A DNA stretch of 64,000 nt from contig OZ244944.1 in NCBI GenBank assembly GCA_965222335.1, positions 3,534,001-3,598,000 on the forward strand, read 5' to 3'. Source of the DNA: G965222335 sp965222335 (lineage in GTDB: Bacteria; Pseudomonadota; Gammaproteobacteria; Pseudomonadales; Halieaceae). Positions 37,071 to 46,221 of the stretch are shown one piece after another (the stretch's first letter is position 1; each line of letters begins with the position of its first letter). The translations under genes were made by a program, and so were the position numbers. The notes under the pieces were generated by a model that was given only the letters and a program-made list of their open reading frames with translations, made no database searches and was not told where the DNA came from.

Positions 37071-37417
37071 ACAACCGTACTGTCCTCGGCACCGTCCTCG
37101 ATCCGGATCGCTCGTCGTACGTCGCTGACAAAAATGCGGCCATCGCCGCGCAGTCCGGTGTGTGCTCCGGTCTTCAGTACCCGGACGACCTCGTCCACGT
37201 ACTGATCGTGACACACGATTTCCACCTTCACGTGCTTGACAAAATCCCCCGCGCCATCGATCGGGTTGGTGGCGCTGGTGTTGGCTTTGCTGCGACCGAA
37301 GCCGACAACGTGGGCGACACTCATGCCGGTGACGCCCTGCACGCGGTGCAGGGCCAGGGTCACGGCTTCCAGTTTGTGGTGTTTGATATAGGCTTTGATC
37401 TCTTGCATGACTGTCAC
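37067..37417 (-). CDS. PII-like signalling protein of the metal-efflux-linked group (PII-NG)
   Basis: The 116-residue product has the PII fold signatures: IKAYIKHHKLEAVTLALH at the N-terminus, VTGMSVAHVVGFGR in the T-loop base and the C-terminal TGLRGDGRIFVSDV with the conserved G-D-G-x-I-F-V. The usual T-loop uridylylation tyrosine context is absent. It lies seven bases after the RND pump gene. A separate PII group encoded next to cusA/czcA genes has been described (PII-NG); this protein fits by sequence and position. It may sense adenine nucleotide or metal state for the pump (inference). Confidence 0.85.
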   Translation of the reverse strand: MTVMQEIKAYIKHHKLEAVTLALHRVQGVTGMSVAHVVGFGRSKANTSATNPIDGAGDFVKHVKVEIVCHDQYVDEVVRVLKTGAHTGLRGDGRIFVSDVRRAIRIEDGAEDSTVV

Positions 37418-37423
37418 TCCGGG

Positions 37424-40400
37424 TTAGTGGGATTCGCTCATATCAGCGGGCTTGTCGGCAAACCAGTGATACAGTGCGGGTATAACCAATAGGGTCAGGA
37501 TGGTGGCGGTCACCAGACCGCCGACCACGACGGTGGCCAGTGGCCGCTGCACCTCGCTGCCGGTGCCGGTGGCGAACAGCAACGGAAACAGCCCTAGGGC
37601 AGTAGTGACGGCGGTCATGATCACCGCCCGGAGCCTTGCGCAGGCCGCCCGCACACTGGCTTCGGCAATGGACACCCCGTCCTTGACCAGTTCATTCAGG
37701 TAACTGACCAGCACCAGACCATTTTCCAGGGCGATGCCAAACAGGGCGATAAAACCTACCGAGGCGGGTACCGAGAGGCTCTGGCCGCTCAGCCACAGGG
37801 CGACGATACCGCCCACCAGCGCCAGCGGGATATTTAGCATGATCAACAGGGCGTTGCGCAGGGATCGGAAATTGACAAACAGCATCAAAAACACCAGCGC
37901 CAGGGTGATTGGCACGACGATCATCAGGCGCTTGTTGGCCTGTTGCTGGAGTTCGAACTGCCCACCCCATTTGAGAAAATAGCCCGGCGGCAAATCCACT
38001 TGCTGCTTGATAGCGGTATCGGCCTCGGCCACGAAGGAACCGATGTCCCGGTCGCGGACATTGGTCTGGATGGTGATAAAGCGCTGATTGTTTTCCCGGG
38101 TGATCTGGCGCGGCCCCACCACTTCCTCGATGGCAGCCAGCTCCTCCAGGGGAATGCGCTGGCCGGCGGCGTTCTTGATAATGAGCTGCTCGATGACATC
38201 GGCCCGGTTGCGCGCGGGCTCCTCAAGCCGTACATAGATATCAAAGCGGCGGATACCCTCGAATACCTGACCGGCCTCACTGCCGCCCACGGCCACGCTC
38301 AGGGTACGTTGCACGTCGCTGACATTGAGGCCATAACGGGCAATGGCCTCCCGGTTCAATGAAATGCGCAGTTGCGGCGTACCGCCGATTTGATCGCGCT
38401 GAACGTCCTGGGCGCCCTGCACGGTGCGCATTACCTGCTCGATGGCCTGTGCCTTTTCCACCAGCACATCCAGGTCATCGCCAAACAGCTTGGCGGCCAG
38501 TTCGGCCTTGGTACCGGTCAGCAGTTCATCCACCGCCGCGGCGATCGGTTGGGTGAAGTTGAATTGCGCGCCGGGGAAATCCGCGAATTTTTCGCTCATG
38601 GCCGCATACAAGCCATCCAGCGTCTCCGCGCTTTGCCATTGATCCTGGGGCTTGAGGGCGACGAAAATCTCGGCGTTGTTCACCGGATCGGCGTGGGCGC
38701 CGACTTCGCCCCGGCCAATGCGCGACACCACCTGGGTGACCTCCGGAAACGCAGCCTTCAATTGCCGCTCGAATACGCCAATGGTGGTCTCGGCTTTTTC
38801 CAGCGAGATGGACGGCGCCATGGTGGCGCGGATCAGCAAATCCCCTTCATTAAAGCGGGGCACAAATTCTGAGCCCAGCCGCGGGGCGACGGCAACGCCA
38901 ATGAGCAGGACCACTGCCGCCAGGGTCACGGCAATCCAGCGGCGCGCCACTATGGCCTGGACCAAGGGTTGGTAGCCTTTCAGCAGCAGGCTGACAATGT
39001 CCTTGCGAGGTTTGTCAGGGTCTGTCTTGGGGCGCTTCATCAGTAGGGACGAGACCACCGGCGCCACGATCAGGGCAAAAAACAGCGAGCCGAGCATAGC
39101 CACGGCTACGGTATAGGCCAGTGGCCGGAAGGTCGCCCCTTCCACGCCCTGCAAGGTGAACAGCGGCAGGAACACAATGATGATGATACTGATAGCAAAC
39201 AGAATCGGGCGCGCTACTGACTGGCAGGCCCGCGCCACCAGATGCAGGCGTGATTCGTCCGGGGAGGATTCCCGCAACATCCGGTCGATATTCTCCACCA
39301 CAACCACCGCGCCATCCACCATCATGCCGATGGCGATGGCAATCCCGCCCAGCGACATCAGGTTGGCGGAGATATCGAAGAATTTCATGGCGAGGAAGGT
39401 GAAGCCGACGGAGAACGGAATCGACAGCGCCACCACCAGGCTGGGCCGCAGGCCGCCCATAAAGGCCAACAGCACCAGGGCCACCAGAATAATCCCCTGC
39501 AACAGGGCGTTGATCACCGTGCTCACCGCCGCCTTGACCAGTGTCGCCTGGTCGTAATAGGGCTGCACCTCGACGCCTTCGGGCAGGTTGGCGTTGATGG
39601 TGGCCAGCTCCTCCTTGACGGCGCCGATCACCTGGGAGGTATTGCTGCCGATCAGCTTCAATACCATGCCCACGACCACTTCGCCTTCTCCGTCCTTGGT
39701 GGTGAGTCCGCGGCGGATTTCGCCGCCGATGTCCAGCTCGCCCAACTGGTGCAGGTAGACGGGGGTGCCGTCGATGGTTTTCACCACGATATTGCGCAGC
39801 GCTTCAAGATCGGTTGCGAGCCCTACGGAGCGGACGATGTACTCCTCGTCGTTTTTGACGATGAACTGCGCCCCGGCGTTGGCATTGTTGGCCTCGATGC
39901 GCTCCTTGATGTCGGGCAGCGATACGTCGTAGCGGATCAGCGCGTCGGGGTCGATACGCACCTGAAACTGCTTGACCTCACCGCCGATGGAAAGAACTTC
40001 CGTAACGCCTTTCACCGTCTGCAGGTTGAACTTGACGATCCAGTCCTGAATTTCCCGCAGCTCGGTGTTGCTGTATTGCCCACTGGTATCCTCCAGTACG
40101 TAGAACAGAATCTGGCCGAGTCCTGTCGTGATGGGGCCCATCACCGGTTCGCCGAAGCCGTCGGGAATCGCCTCCCGGGCCACCTGCAGCCGTTCCCCCA
40201 CCAACTGGCGGGCGAAGTAAATATCAGTGCCATCCTCGAAGTAGATATTGACCACCGACAAGCCGAAGTTGGAGATCGACCGCACATGATCCAGTTGCGG
40301 CAGGCCGTTCATGGCGCTTTCGATGGGATAGGTGACGTATTTCTCCACCTCCTCCGGTGCCAGGCCTTCGGTTTCCACAAAAACCTGTACCAACGCCGGT

Positions 40401-40525
40401 GAAATATCCGGGTAGGCGTCGACCGGCAGGGTGCGATAGGCGAAGTAACCGCCGATAAGCATCGCCAGAGAGATCACGACCACTAACAGTCGGTTCTCCA
40501 GCGCAAAACGAATAAGAGTTTGCAT
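37424..40525 (-). CDS. Heavy-metal RND efflux pump, CzcA/CusA family (system 2)
   Basis: The 1033-residue pump has two large periplasmic loops and twelve helices, as in system 1. The N-terminus is LPVDAYPDISPALVQVFVET, and the TM4 motif is IAIGMMVDGAVVVVEN with D404. This lacks the D-F-G of Zn/Co/Cd pumps and also differs from the VDAAI form of Cu/Ag pumps, so it falls in an intermediate HME-RND class of unsure substrate, probably divalent. Adaptor and channel genes are directly upstream; the PII-like gene is directly downstream. Confidence 0.9.
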   Translation of the reverse strand: MQTLIRFALENRLLVVVISLAMLIGGYFAYRTLPVDAYPDISPALVQVFVETEGLAPEEVEKYVTYPIESAMNGLPQLDHVRSISNFGLSVVNIYFEDGTDIYFARQLVGERLQVAREAIPDGFGEPVMGPITTGLGQILFYVLEDTSGQYSNTELREIQDWIVKFNLQTVKGVTEVLSIGGEVKQFQVRIDPDALIRYDVSLPDIKERIEANNANAGAQFIVKNDEEYIVRSVGLATDLEALRNIVVKTIDGTPVYLHQLGELDIGGEIRRGLTTKDGEGEVVVGMVLKLIGSNTSQVIGAVKEELATINANLPEGVEVQPYYDQATLVKAAVSTVINALLQGIILVALVLLAFMGGLRPSLVVALSIPFSVGFTFLAMKFFDISANLMSLGGIAIAIGMMVDGAVVVVENIDRMLRESSPDESRLHLVARACQSVARPILFAISIIIIVFLPLFTLQGVEGATFRPLAYTVAVAMLGSLFFALIVAPVVSSLLMKRPKTDPDKPRKDIVSLLLKGYQPLVQAIVARRWIAVTLAAVVLLIGVAVAPRLGSEFVPRFNEGDLLIRATMAPSISLEKAETTIGVFERQLKAAFPEVTQVVSRIGRGEVGAHADPVNNAEIFVALKPQDQWQSAETLDGLYAAMSEKFADFPGAQFNFTQPIAAAVDELLTGTKAELAAKLFGDDLDVLVEKAQAIEQVMRTVQGAQDVQRDQIGGTPQLRISLNREAIARYGLNVSDVQRTLSVAVGGSEAGQVFEGIRRFDIYVRLEEPARNRADVIEQLIIKNAAGQRIPLEELAAIEEVVGPRQITRENNQRFITIQTNVRDRDIGSFVAEADTAIKQQVDLPPGYFLKWGGQFELQQQANKRLMIVVPITLALVFLMLFVNFRSLRNALLIMLNIPLALVGGIVALWLSGQSLSVPASVGFIALFGIALENGLVLVSYLNELVKDGVSIAEASVRAACARLRAVIMTAVTTALGLFPLLFATGTGSEVQRPLATVVVGGLVTATILTLLVIPALYHWFADKPADMSESH

Positions 40526-40540
40526 ACTGTTCTCCCGCGA

Positions 40541-41587
40541 TTAGTGGTTGTGACCGGATTCGAATTCGCTTTTTTGCAGCTGGGCCTTGAGCACGAATCC
40601 ACCTTTGGCCACATAGCGTTCACCCGCGTCGAGGCCCGTCAGGATCTCCACCGCGTCGCTGTCCCCGCGACCCAGCGTAACCGGGCGGGGTTCCCAGCTG
40701 CCGTCGTGCTGAACGAATATCGTGGGTTGGCCCTCCAGGTCGATAACGGCGGTTCTGGGTGCCACCACCTCTGCAGGAAACTCTCCCAGTGTAATCTGGC
40801 CTTCAATGAACATGCCCGGCTTCCAATCATTGTCAGGATTGGCCAGGAAGACCCGCGCCAAGCCTGTGCGGGTGGCCTCGTCTACCAGCGGCGCCACATA
40901 GTCCAGGCTGGTCTCCACGGGTGTGGGGCCATGGCTGGTGGTGATTCGCACCGGCTGCCCTGTATTTACCAGCGGTACCTGCTTGGGATAGAGGGCGATA
41001 TCCACCCACAGGGTGGACAGGTTCGCGACGACAAAAGCGGTATCGTCGGGCGCCAGGTGTTCTCCCAGGGTGACGTGGCGTTTGATGACCACGCCGTCGA
41101 TCAAGGATTTCAGCTGAAAGCGGGACAGAGTTTCGGAACTTTCGGCCACGGCAAGGACATCACCGGCCTTGACCCGGTCACCGGTTTTGGCTTGTACCTC
41201 GACGATCTTGGCTGAAAACCGGGGTGTGATATGGGCCACAGCCTCCTCGTTGAGCTTCACCTCGCCGGGCAGCGAAACCTGTTGGCGAATCACACCGGCT
41301 TCAGCGGTGGCGATTTCACCGCCAAAATCGCGTAGCAGCTCGGCGCTAAAGGTCAGTTCGGGCTCTTCCTCCTCATGACCTTCATGCGCGTCTTCTTTGG
41401 CAAGGTCGCCTTCATCCTCAGCGTGATCTTCCCCGGCATGTTCCTCTTCCGAGTGTTGCTTTTCATCTGCGTGCTGAGCGCCTTCTTCGGTGTGAGCGGC
41501 TTGATCTGATGGGGCGGCGATTGTGCTTTGAGATACCATGGCGGCTAGCAGGAGGCCGCCCATTAAATAATTCAGTAACTTGTTCAT
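40541..41587 (-). CDS. RND periplasmic adaptor with His/Glu-rich N-terminus (system 2)
   Basis: The 348-residue membrane fusion protein has a signal peptide (LLLAAMVSQSTIAAP), then some 50 residues very rich in His, Glu and Asp (TEEGAQHADEKQHSEEEHAG) that probably chelate metal in the periplasm. A lipoyl domain (about 100-185; VSLPGEVKLNEEAVAHI, KSLIDGVVIKRHVTLGEHL) and C-terminal barrel domains follow. It overlaps the channel gene by four bases (stop of the channel gene and ATG), hence tight coupling. Confidence 0.88.
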   Translation of the reverse strand: MNKLLNYLMGGLLLAAMVSQSTIAAPSDQAAHTEEGAQHADEKQHSEEEHAGEDHAEDEGDLAKEDAHEGHEEEEPELTFSAELLRDFGGEIATAEAGVIRQQVSLPGEVKLNEEAVAHITPRFSAKIVEVQAKTGDRVKAGDVLAVAESSETLSRFQLKSLIDGVVIKRHVTLGEHLAPDDTAFVVANLSTLWVDIALYPKQVPLVNTGQPVRITTSHGPTPVETSLDYVAPLVDEATRTGLARVFLANPDNDWKPGMFIEGQITLGEFPAEVVAPRTAVIDLEGQPTIFVQHDGSWEPRPVTLGRGDSDAVEILTGLDAGERYVAKGGFVLKAQLQKSEFESGHNH

Positions 41588-42999
41588 TGTGATTCATCCT
41601 GTGGCGAAAGAGACCCTTCATCATCGATGCTGCCCAGCGTGGGTAGGCGCAGATCGGACCGGAAATCATTGATTGCTTCAGTGGGGTAGAGTGACTGGCG
41701 CTCCCCCGTAAGCGGCTGGCCGGTCAAGGTCTCCAGGGTGATAAGGGTCTGGTGAAAATCGGTGGCGGCGGCAACGGCCTCGGTTTCGAAGGACAGCAGC
41801 TGACGCCGGGCTTCCACCAGTTCCAGATAGGAAAATCGCCCGTCGCCGTAGCCTTCCTGAATCAGCATCAGTGCCTGTTGGGCCTCGGGCAGTATCTGCT
41901 TACGCAACAGGGTAACTCGCTCGCGGGCCTGTTCCAGTTGGGCGAAGGCATTGCGCAGTTCCGTGAAAACCTTTGTCCGGGTAGCCTTCTGTTCGAGATC
42001 CAGTTTTGTCAGGTTTTCCCGCGCGGCCCTGATGTTGCCCTGGTTGCGGTTAGAGACGCCAAGGGGCATGGAAAACGAAAAAACCAGACCGGTATCGCCG
42101 GTTCCCTCGACACGTCTGATACCCGCGCCGACTTCAATGTCCTGCCGGCCCCGGGCAATGGCCAGGTCCAGTTCGGCTTGGCGCAGTCTTTCCAGGGTCA
42201 TAAACTGTTGCAGCTGCGGCGCCTGTTCCAACTGTCGCTGGACGCTGGCAAACTCAGGCGTTGGCGCCAGGGCAAAGAGTTCGGCCTCGACGCCGCTAAA
42301 ATCCGCCGAGGTTTCCCCCCACAGGCTCGCCAGGCGCCGCTTGGCATTGCCCAGGCGCACGGTGAGATTGCTCACCGCCAGCTTGGCCTGCATCAGATCC
42401 GTGCGGGCACGGCTGAGTTCGGCCCGGCTGGCGCTGCCAGCGTCAAACCGCCTTTGGGCGACCTTTTCTGCCGCGCTGGTAAAGTCCACGACTTGCCGGG
42501 CAAAAGCCAGCAGGCGCTGGGTTTGCGCCACTTCCAGGTAACGGCTGGCCGCCGCAGATAGTGCGTCGAGGCGGGCCAGTTCATAGTCGCGCTCAAGGGT
42601 TTGACGGCGCCATTGGCCAACATCCCGGCGCAGAGGGCGCTTGCCGCCCATCTCGATGATTTGGCTGAGCGCCAGGGTGGTTTCCATGGCGTCGGTGCCC
42701 GAGAACTCGCCATTGCCGGCAATATTCTCGACCTCGAGGGAGACCTGGGGGTTGGGTCGAAACCCGGCTTGGAGGGCCCGCGCCTCGGCCGCGCGAATAT
42801 CGTAGGGATACATTGCCAATTCGGGATTGTCACTGAGCACCCGGGCGAAGGCCTCGGATAGGGTCAGTGTTGCCGGGTCGCGGTCGGCGGCCTGGATAAG
42901 CCCGGACAGGCTTAGCAGCGCGCCGCAAATCAGCAGGCGCGTTGTCCGGATTATCAGGCTCCGGCCTGAATCCGGACGCAAACGGAATAGCATGGACAT
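41584..42999 (-). CDS. RND outer-membrane channel, TolC/CzcC family (system 2)
   Basis: This 471-residue TolC-like protein has a signal peptide (LLICGALLSLSGLIQA) and the repeated helical-barrel architecture. The segment LTLSEAFARVLSDNPELAMY opens the first repeat, with EVENIAGNGEFSG just after. The fairly long C-terminal tail after the second helical repeat ends DEGSLSPQDESQ. First large gene of operon 2, following the small Cys/His protein. Confidence 0.88.
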   Translation of the reverse strand: MSMLFRLRPDSGRSLIIRTTRLLICGALLSLSGLIQAADRDPATLTLSEAFARVLSDNPELAMYPYDIRAAEARALQAGFRPNPQVSLEVENIAGNGEFSGTDAMETTLALSQIIEMGGKRPLRRDVGQWRRQTLERDYELARLDALSAAASRYLEVAQTQRLLAFARQVVDFTSAAEKVAQRRFDAGSASRAELSRARTDLMQAKLAVSNLTVRLGNAKRRLASLWGETSADFSGVEAELFALAPTPEFASVQRQLEQAPQLQQFMTLERLRQAELDLAIARGRQDIEVGAGIRRVEGTGDTGLVFSFSMPLGVSNRNQGNIRAARENLTKLDLEQKATRTKVFTELRNAFAQLEQARERVTLLRKQILPEAQQALMLIQEGYGDGRFSYLELVEARRQLLSFETEAVAAATDFHQTLITLETLTGQPLTGERQSLYPTEAINDFRSDLRLPTLGSIDDEGSLSPQDESQ

Positions 43000-43061
43000 G
43001 AATTACCTCACGTAAAGATTTTTGAAAAATCCTGGTGCCGGTCGATGACCGGAAAGTGAGG

Positions 43062-43406
43062 TTAGGCTATGGGCGGTCGGAGTATCGCAGCGATGGGGGG
43101 AGACGGGTGGTCGACGGTATAGAGTAGTGCGACCTGGTTGGAAGAGGCAGTCGGCAGCGTGGGCAGCTGCATGGACAGCAGCATATGAGAGCCATGGCAA
43201 TGACAGGAGTGGCAATGGCCGGGCGGTGTGTTGTGGTCTGATCCCGGTGACGGGTCTGTCGCTTGGGTTGAACCGTCGCCCCCGGACATATCCGCCAACT
43301 CATGGGGTTGGTGATCCGAATGGATAGGCAATACATCAGCGGCGATGGATAGTGATTGCACTACCATCAATACCGCAAACAGTATTAGCGTCCAGTTTTT
43401 TGCCAT
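43062..43406 (-). CDS. Small periplasmic Cys/His-rich protein heading operon 2 (CzcI-like)
   Basis: The 114-residue precursor has a signal peptide (LILFAVLMVVQSLSIA), His/Asp-rich linker (IHSDHQPHE), the cluster CHSCHCHGSHMLLSM near residue 86 and the C-terminus RPPIA. Size, order of elements, cluster and ending match the protein at 34954, so the two operons share an unusual leader protein as well as the pump genes. Metal buffering in the periplasm is inferred. Confidence 0.7.
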   Translation of the reverse strand: MAKNWTLILFAVLMVVQSLSIAADVLPIHSDHQPHELADMSGGDGSTQATDPSPGSDHNTPPGHCHSCHCHGSHMLLSMQLPTLPTASSNQVALLYTVDHPSPPIAAILRPPIA

Positions 43407-43603
43407 TCGATTATCAAGCGACTCGGGTACAAAGAGATTCGAAGTCTAACATAAGTCAAGGTTCGATCAACTCATGCCATTGACCGAAATAGAGTTGCGC
43501 CAGCTGGGGGGTAGGTTGCTCAAAGCCTGATCTCATTTTTTTGGTTTGGACCTTGCACATCGCATCCGAGTGGTTGCGGCGATCTTTTTGCCAGGCTTTT
43601 CCC

Positions 43604-44032
43604 TCACCTGGTGACTGTTCCAAACCCCTCGTGGAGGGAGCCGATCAGCGGACAGGTGACATTGTCCTTCTGCGTACAACATTCCTCGACGAGTTGGTCG
43701 AGCACGCCTTCAATTTGCTGAAGGCTGCGGATCTTGTCTCGCACGTTGCCCAGCTTGCGTTCGCCCAGTGCTTTGGCCTCGTCGCAATGGGTGCCGTCTT
43801 CGAGTTTCAGCAGTTCTCCGATTTCCTCCAGGCTGAATCCCAGCCATCGCGCCCTGCGGATGAATCGAAGTCGCGCCAGCGCCACGTCGTCGTAGCGGCG
43901 AATCCCGCCTAAGGGCTTCTCTGGCTCCGTCATCAGCCCCAGCCGCTGGTAGTAGCGAATGGTTTCGACGTTTATCCCTGCGGCCTTGGCCAGACTGCCG
44001 ATGGTCATTGATGTGTGCTGAGAACCGGACAC
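43604..44032 (-). CDS. merR: Mercuric-ion regulator MerR
   Basis: The 142-residue regulator has the winged-helix domain (TIGSLAKAAGINVETIRYY) and the three Hg(II) ligands C83, C118 and C127 (THCDEAKAL; CCTQKDNVTCPLI), spaced as in Tn501 MerR. It represses and, with Hg, activates the divergent merTPA promoter. The GTG at 44032 has GGAG nine bases upstream and gives the usual eight residues before TIG; ATG at 44008 is the alternative. Confidence 0.93.
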   Translation of the reverse strand: MSGSQHTSMTIGSLAKAAGINVETIRYYQRLGLMTEPEKPLGGIRRYDDVALARLRFIRRARWLGFSLEEIGELLKLEDGTHCDEAKALGERKLGNVRDKIRSLQQIEGVLDQLVEECCTQKDNVTCPLIGSLHEGFGTVTR

Positions 44033-44037
44033 CTTGC

Positions 44038-44068
44038 TTGACTCCGTAGTTAACTACGGAGATAAGCT
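44038..44068 (+). promoter_or_regulatory. mer operator-promoter
   Basis: TTGACT (44038-44043) and TAAGCT (44063-44068) are separated by 19 bases. The spacer carries a perfect 20-bp palindrome (44042-44061, half-site CTCCGTAGTT), the classical MerR binding site. It drives merTPA rightward. Confidence 0.96.
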
Positions 44069-44105
44069 TGCCACAGTGGTGACTGAAAATACAGGAGGCT
44101 TGCCC

Positions 44106-44456
44106 ATGCCCGAATCCAAAACGGGAGGTGGTTCGTTGCTTGCCGGGGGTATTGCCGCCCTGCTGGCCTCTGCCTGTTGCCTTGGGCCGCTGGTGTTGGT
44201 GGCGCTGGGTTTTTCCGGCGCCTGGATCGGCAATTTGACCGCCCTGGAACCCTATCGCCCCTGGTTTCTTGGCGCCGCCTTGGTGGCCATGGTGTTGGCC
44301 TGGCGCCAGCTATACCGGCCGGCCAGAGCTTGTGAATCCGGCGATGTCTGCGCCGAACCCAGGGTGCGTGGTGCTTACAAAGTCGCCTTCTGGTTGGTGG
44401 CGTTGTTGATTGCCGTCGCCGCGGTATTTCCCTATGTCATACCCCTGTTTTATTGA
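44106..44456 (+). CDS. merT: Mercuric transport protein MerT
   Basis: MerT carries Hg(II) from MerP across the inner membrane to MerA. The 116-residue product has three hydrophobic spans, the Cys pair C24-C25 in TM1 (LASACCLGPLVLVALG), and a second Cys pair in the cytoplasmic loop (RACESGDVCAEP). The ATG at 44106 is preferred over an upstream in-frame start (44034), which would place the start inside the promoter. Confidence 0.95.
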   Translation: MPESKTGGGSLLAGGIAALLASACCLGPLVLVALGFSGAWIGNLTALEPYRPWFLGAALVAMVLAWRQLYRPARACESGDVCAEPRVRGAYKVAFWLVALLIAVAAVFPYVIPLFY

Positions 44457-44466
44457 GAGGCCAGAA

Positions 44467-44763
44467 ATGAAAAAGTTCTTGCTTGTAAGTTCACTGTTTG
44501 CCCTGTTCAGTCTGCCCCTCTGGGGTGCTGAGCAGACCGTCACACTGGATGTGCCCGGTATGACCTGCGCCGTCTGTCCGATCACCGTCAAGACCGCACT
44601 CAACCGGGTTGAAGGTGTCAGGGACGTCAATATCAGCTTCGAGCGGCGCGAAGCCAGGGTCACCTTCGAGGACACGCAAACCTCTGTCGCAGCATTAACG
44701 GAAGCCACGGCCAACGCCGGTTATCCGTCTACCCTCAAGCAGGGCGCGACGGACCAGGAGTAA
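44467..44763 (+). CDS. merP: Periplasmic mercury-binding protein MerP
   Basis: The 98-residue precursor has a signal peptide (LLVSSLFALFSLPLWGA) and a single HMA domain with the metal motif GMTCAVCPITVK (C34, C37). It captures Hg(II) in the periplasm and hands it to MerT. The ATG lies ten bases after merT. Confidence 0.95.
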   Translation: MKKFLLVSSLFALFSLPLWGAEQTVTLDVPGMTCAVCPITVKTALNRVEGVRDVNISFERREARVTFEDTQTSVAALTEATANAGYPSTLKQGATDQE

Positions 44764-44799
44764 TTGAACATCTGGGCGACCTTCAGACAAGGAGCTCTC

Positions 44800-46206
44800 A
44801 TGAGTGAAGCGCAAGCGATACACATTGCTGTCATTGGTACCGGCGGTGCCGCTATGGCCGCGGCACTGAAAGCGGCGGAACGCGGCGCCCGGGTAACCGT
44901 GATCGAGCGAGCGACCATCGGTGGCACCTGCGTGAATACCGGATGCGTACCGTCGAAGACCATGATCCGAGCGGCGCATATCGCTCACCTTCGGCGCAGT
45001 AGCCCCTTTGACGATGGACTCGGCGCCCGGGCACCGCTCGTAGATCGCGCCAGACTGCTGGAACAACAACGGGGCCTGGTAGAAGCACTGCGCGAGGCTA
45101 AATATGCCCGTATTCTACATGACAACCCGGCCATTACCCTGATCCAGGGAACAGCGCAATTCGTGACGGCCAATGCGCTCGACGTCACTACCCCGGAGGG
45201 CGGAGTGCGGCGAATCGAATTTGATCGGGCATTTATCGGCACGGGTGCGCGGCCGGCGATCCCACCCATTCCGGGGTTGGCTGACATGCCGTACCTGACT
45301 TCCACCTCCGCCTTGTCGCTTCCCTTTATCCCTAAACGCTTGTTGGTGATCGGGGGATCATCGGTGGCATTGGAGCTTGCCCAGGCCTTTGCGAGGCTGG
45401 GCAGCCAGGTAACGCTCCTGGCGCGCAGCCGACTGCTTTCCCGAGACGATCCGGCAGTTGGCGATGCCATTTGGAAGGCCGTTGAGCGGGAAGGCATTCG
45501 GGTATTGCTGCAGACTCAGGCCAGCCGGGTCGATTACGCCGATGGCGAGTTCGTACTGAACACCAAAGTTGGGGAATTGCGCGCAGAGCAGTTGTTGATC
45601 GCCACCGGGCGCACACCCAATACCGAACAGCTGAACCTGGAACAGATCGGCGTAAAGACAGTGCGTGGCGCGATTCAGGTGGATGAGCGCATGCAAACGA
45701 ACGTGCCGGGTATCTATTCGGCCGGCGATTGCACCGACCAGCCGCAGTTCGTCTATGTGGCCGCCGCCGGAGGCAGCCGGGCCGGGGTCAACATGACCGG
45801 TGGCGAGGCCATGCTCGATCTCAGTGCCATGCCGGCGGTGATTTTTACCGATCCGCAGGTGGCGACCGTTGGTCTGACTGAGGAGCTGGCGACCACGCAG
45901 GGCTTGCGGGTCGATACTCGCGCGCTCAGTTTGAACAGCGTGCCGCGCGCCTTGGTGAATTTCGACACCCATGGCTTTATCAAAATGGTGGCCGAACAGG
46001 ATTCAGGTCGTCTGCTGGGAGTGCAGGCAGTTGCCGCTGAGGCTGGAGAACTAATCCAGACGGTAGTGATGGCGATGCGGGCCAATATGACCGTGCAGGA
46101 AATGGCTGACGAACTTTTCCCCTACCTGACTATGGTGGAAGGGCTCAAGCTCTGCGCCCAGACCTTTACCCGAGATGTGGCTCAATTGTCCTGTTGCGCC
46201 GGGTAG
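44800..46206 (+). CDS. merA: Mercuric reductase MerA (core form without NmerA)
   Basis: MerA reduces Hg(II) to volatile Hg(0) with NADPH and FAD. The 468-residue product starts at 44800 behind AAGGAG. It shows the FAD-binding VIGTGGAAMA, the redox pair C44/C49 (GGTCVNTGCVPSK), the NADPH domain (LLVIGGSSVALELAQAFARL) and the essential C-terminal vicinal pair C465-C466 (LSCCAG). The N-terminal HMA domain found in Tn501 MerA is absent; many functional MerA proteins lack it. Confidence 0.96.
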   Translation: MSEAQAIHIAVIGTGGAAMAAALKAAERGARVTVIERATIGGTCVNTGCVPSKTMIRAAHIAHLRRSSPFDDGLGARAPLVDRARLLEQQRGLVEALREAKYARILHDNPAITLIQGTAQFVTANALDVTTPEGGVRRIEFDRAFIGTGARPAIPPIPGLADMPYLTSTSALSLPFIPKRLLVIGGSSVALELAQAFARLGSQVTLLARSRLLSRDDPAVGDAIWKAVEREGIRVLLQTQASRVDYADGEFVLNTKVGELRAEQLLIATGRTPNTEQLNLEQIGVKTVRGAIQVDERMQTNVPGIYSAGDCTDQPQFVYVAAAGGSRAGVNMTGGEAMLDLSAMPAVIFTDPQVATVGLTEELATTQGLRVDTRALSLNSVPRALVNFDTHGFIKMVAEQDSGRLLGVQAVAAEAGELIQTVVMAMRANMTVQEMADELFPYLTMVEGLKLCAQTFTRDVAQLSCCAG

Positions 46207-46221
46207 GGCTGCGTTCCCGGC

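Noticed and set aside
44800..46206. Short MerA considered as N-terminally truncated
   Set aside because: A good ribosome site and complete core domains are present; core-only MerA enzymes are common.
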